From NCBI GenBank assembly GCA_945861995.1, contig CAMAWZ010000180.1:1-5392 (forward strand): a stretch of DNA of 5,392 nucleotides. Direction: 5' to 3'. Of this stretch, positions 5,107 through 5,392 are shown piece after piece; positions within the stretch are counted from its first letter, which is position 1; every line of letters starts with the position of its first letter. Made by a program: the position numbers and the translations under genes. The stretch comes from Pseudorhodobacter antarcticus (GTDB lineage Bacteria; Pseudomonadota; Alphaproteobacteria; Rhodobacterales; Rhodobacteraceae). The notes beneath the pieces were generated by a model. The model was not told where the DNA came from and searched no databases. It saw only the letters and a program-made list of their open reading frames with translations.

Positions 5107-5376
5107 ATGGAAACGCACGAGGCACGGATCAAACGCATGACGATGCGGTCATGGCGGCGCGGCACCAAGGAGATGGACTTAATCCTTGGGCCCTATGCCG
5201 ATGCATATATTGCGCAAATGGATGAGGATGCGCTAAGGTTGTACGATGGATTGCTTGAAGAGAACGACCAAGATCTTTTGGCGATGATTCTTGGGCAGCA
5301 AGAAAAGCCGCAGCACTTTGCTAAATTGCTGGCCGACGTCGAAAAATTTGCGCGGGGCCGCTTGGCAAAGGCATAA
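5107..5376 (+). CDS. sdhE: Succinate dehydrogenase assembly factor 2 (FAD assembly factor SdhE)
   Basis: This is an 89-aa cytosolic protein of the SdhE/Sdh5 family, which helps attach FAD covalently to the flavoprotein subunit of succinate dehydrogenase. The key signature is present: MRSWRRGTKEMDLILGPYAD at 13-32, containing the RGxxE motif (R18, G19, E22) whose Gly and Glu are needed for flavinylation in the family. The acidic helical part LYDGLLEENDQDLLAMILG (45-63) is also typical, and the length is normal. Start choice is uncertain. The ATG at 5107 has a weak GCGGGA (5095-5100) 6 nt upstream. An in-frame ATG at 5101 directly abuts that sequence. Another at 5071 would add a poorly conserved-looking Gly-rich segment and lies within the candidate aminotransferase promoter. 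In many relatives a recG gene lies beside sdhE; the window ends too soon to tell. Confidence 0.9.
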   Translation: METHEARIKRMTMRSWRRGTKEMDLILGPYADAYIAQMDEDALRLYDGLLEENDQDLLAMILGQQEKPQHFAKLLADVEKFARGRLAKA

Positions 5377-5392
5377 ATCTAAGCGGTTTGTG

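Overview
This window looks like an ordinary chromosomal segment of a high-GC alphaproteobacterium, most likely of the Rhodobacterales (Rhodobacteraceae/Paracoccaceae). The grounds are the codon use, an AspAT of the alphaproteobacterial type, an SdhE with a Rhodobacteraceae-like flank, and a small protein that resembles a conserved hypothetical of that group. No sequence search was run, so the lineage call rests on recognition.

Layout. Bases 1-192 (minus strand) hold the N-terminal part of a gene that leaves the window. Its sequence resembles the start of pentapeptide-repeat / 'membrane-associated oxidoreductase' proteins. Bases 193-430 are a non-coding, structured stretch: C-rich and G-rich blocks, a perfect 7+7 bp palindrome (284-299), four tandem 11-bp units (300-343) and a candidate promoter (397-424). 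Bases 431-1093 and 1081-1995 (plus strand) form an overlapping pair: a secreted DUF1007 protein and a NicO/RcnA-type metal permease with a His/Asp/Cys-rich loop. This is the same pairing as Haemophilus ZevA-ZevB. After a 46-bp gap with a perfect hairpin comes a NorM-like MATE exporter (2042-3403). It converges, with only 3 bp between stop codons, on a minus-strand unit: aspartate aminotransferase (3828-5030) followed 7 bp later by a 137-aa unknown (3407-3820). Divergent from the aminotransferase is sdhE (5107-5376), the SDH flavinylation factor.

How the genes fit together. The DUF1007/NicO pair is a metal (Zn, Ni or Co) handling module. The periplasmic partner probably binds metal and passes it to, or takes it from, the permease. 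The MATE gene may be co-transcribed, but the hairpin and the lack of a Shine-Dalgarno sequence suggest separate control. Aminotransferase and SdhE are housekeeping functions. Nothing here is clearly a new multi-gene system. The parts most worth a second look are the structured control region at 193-430, the metal-transport pair, and the leader of the MATE gene.
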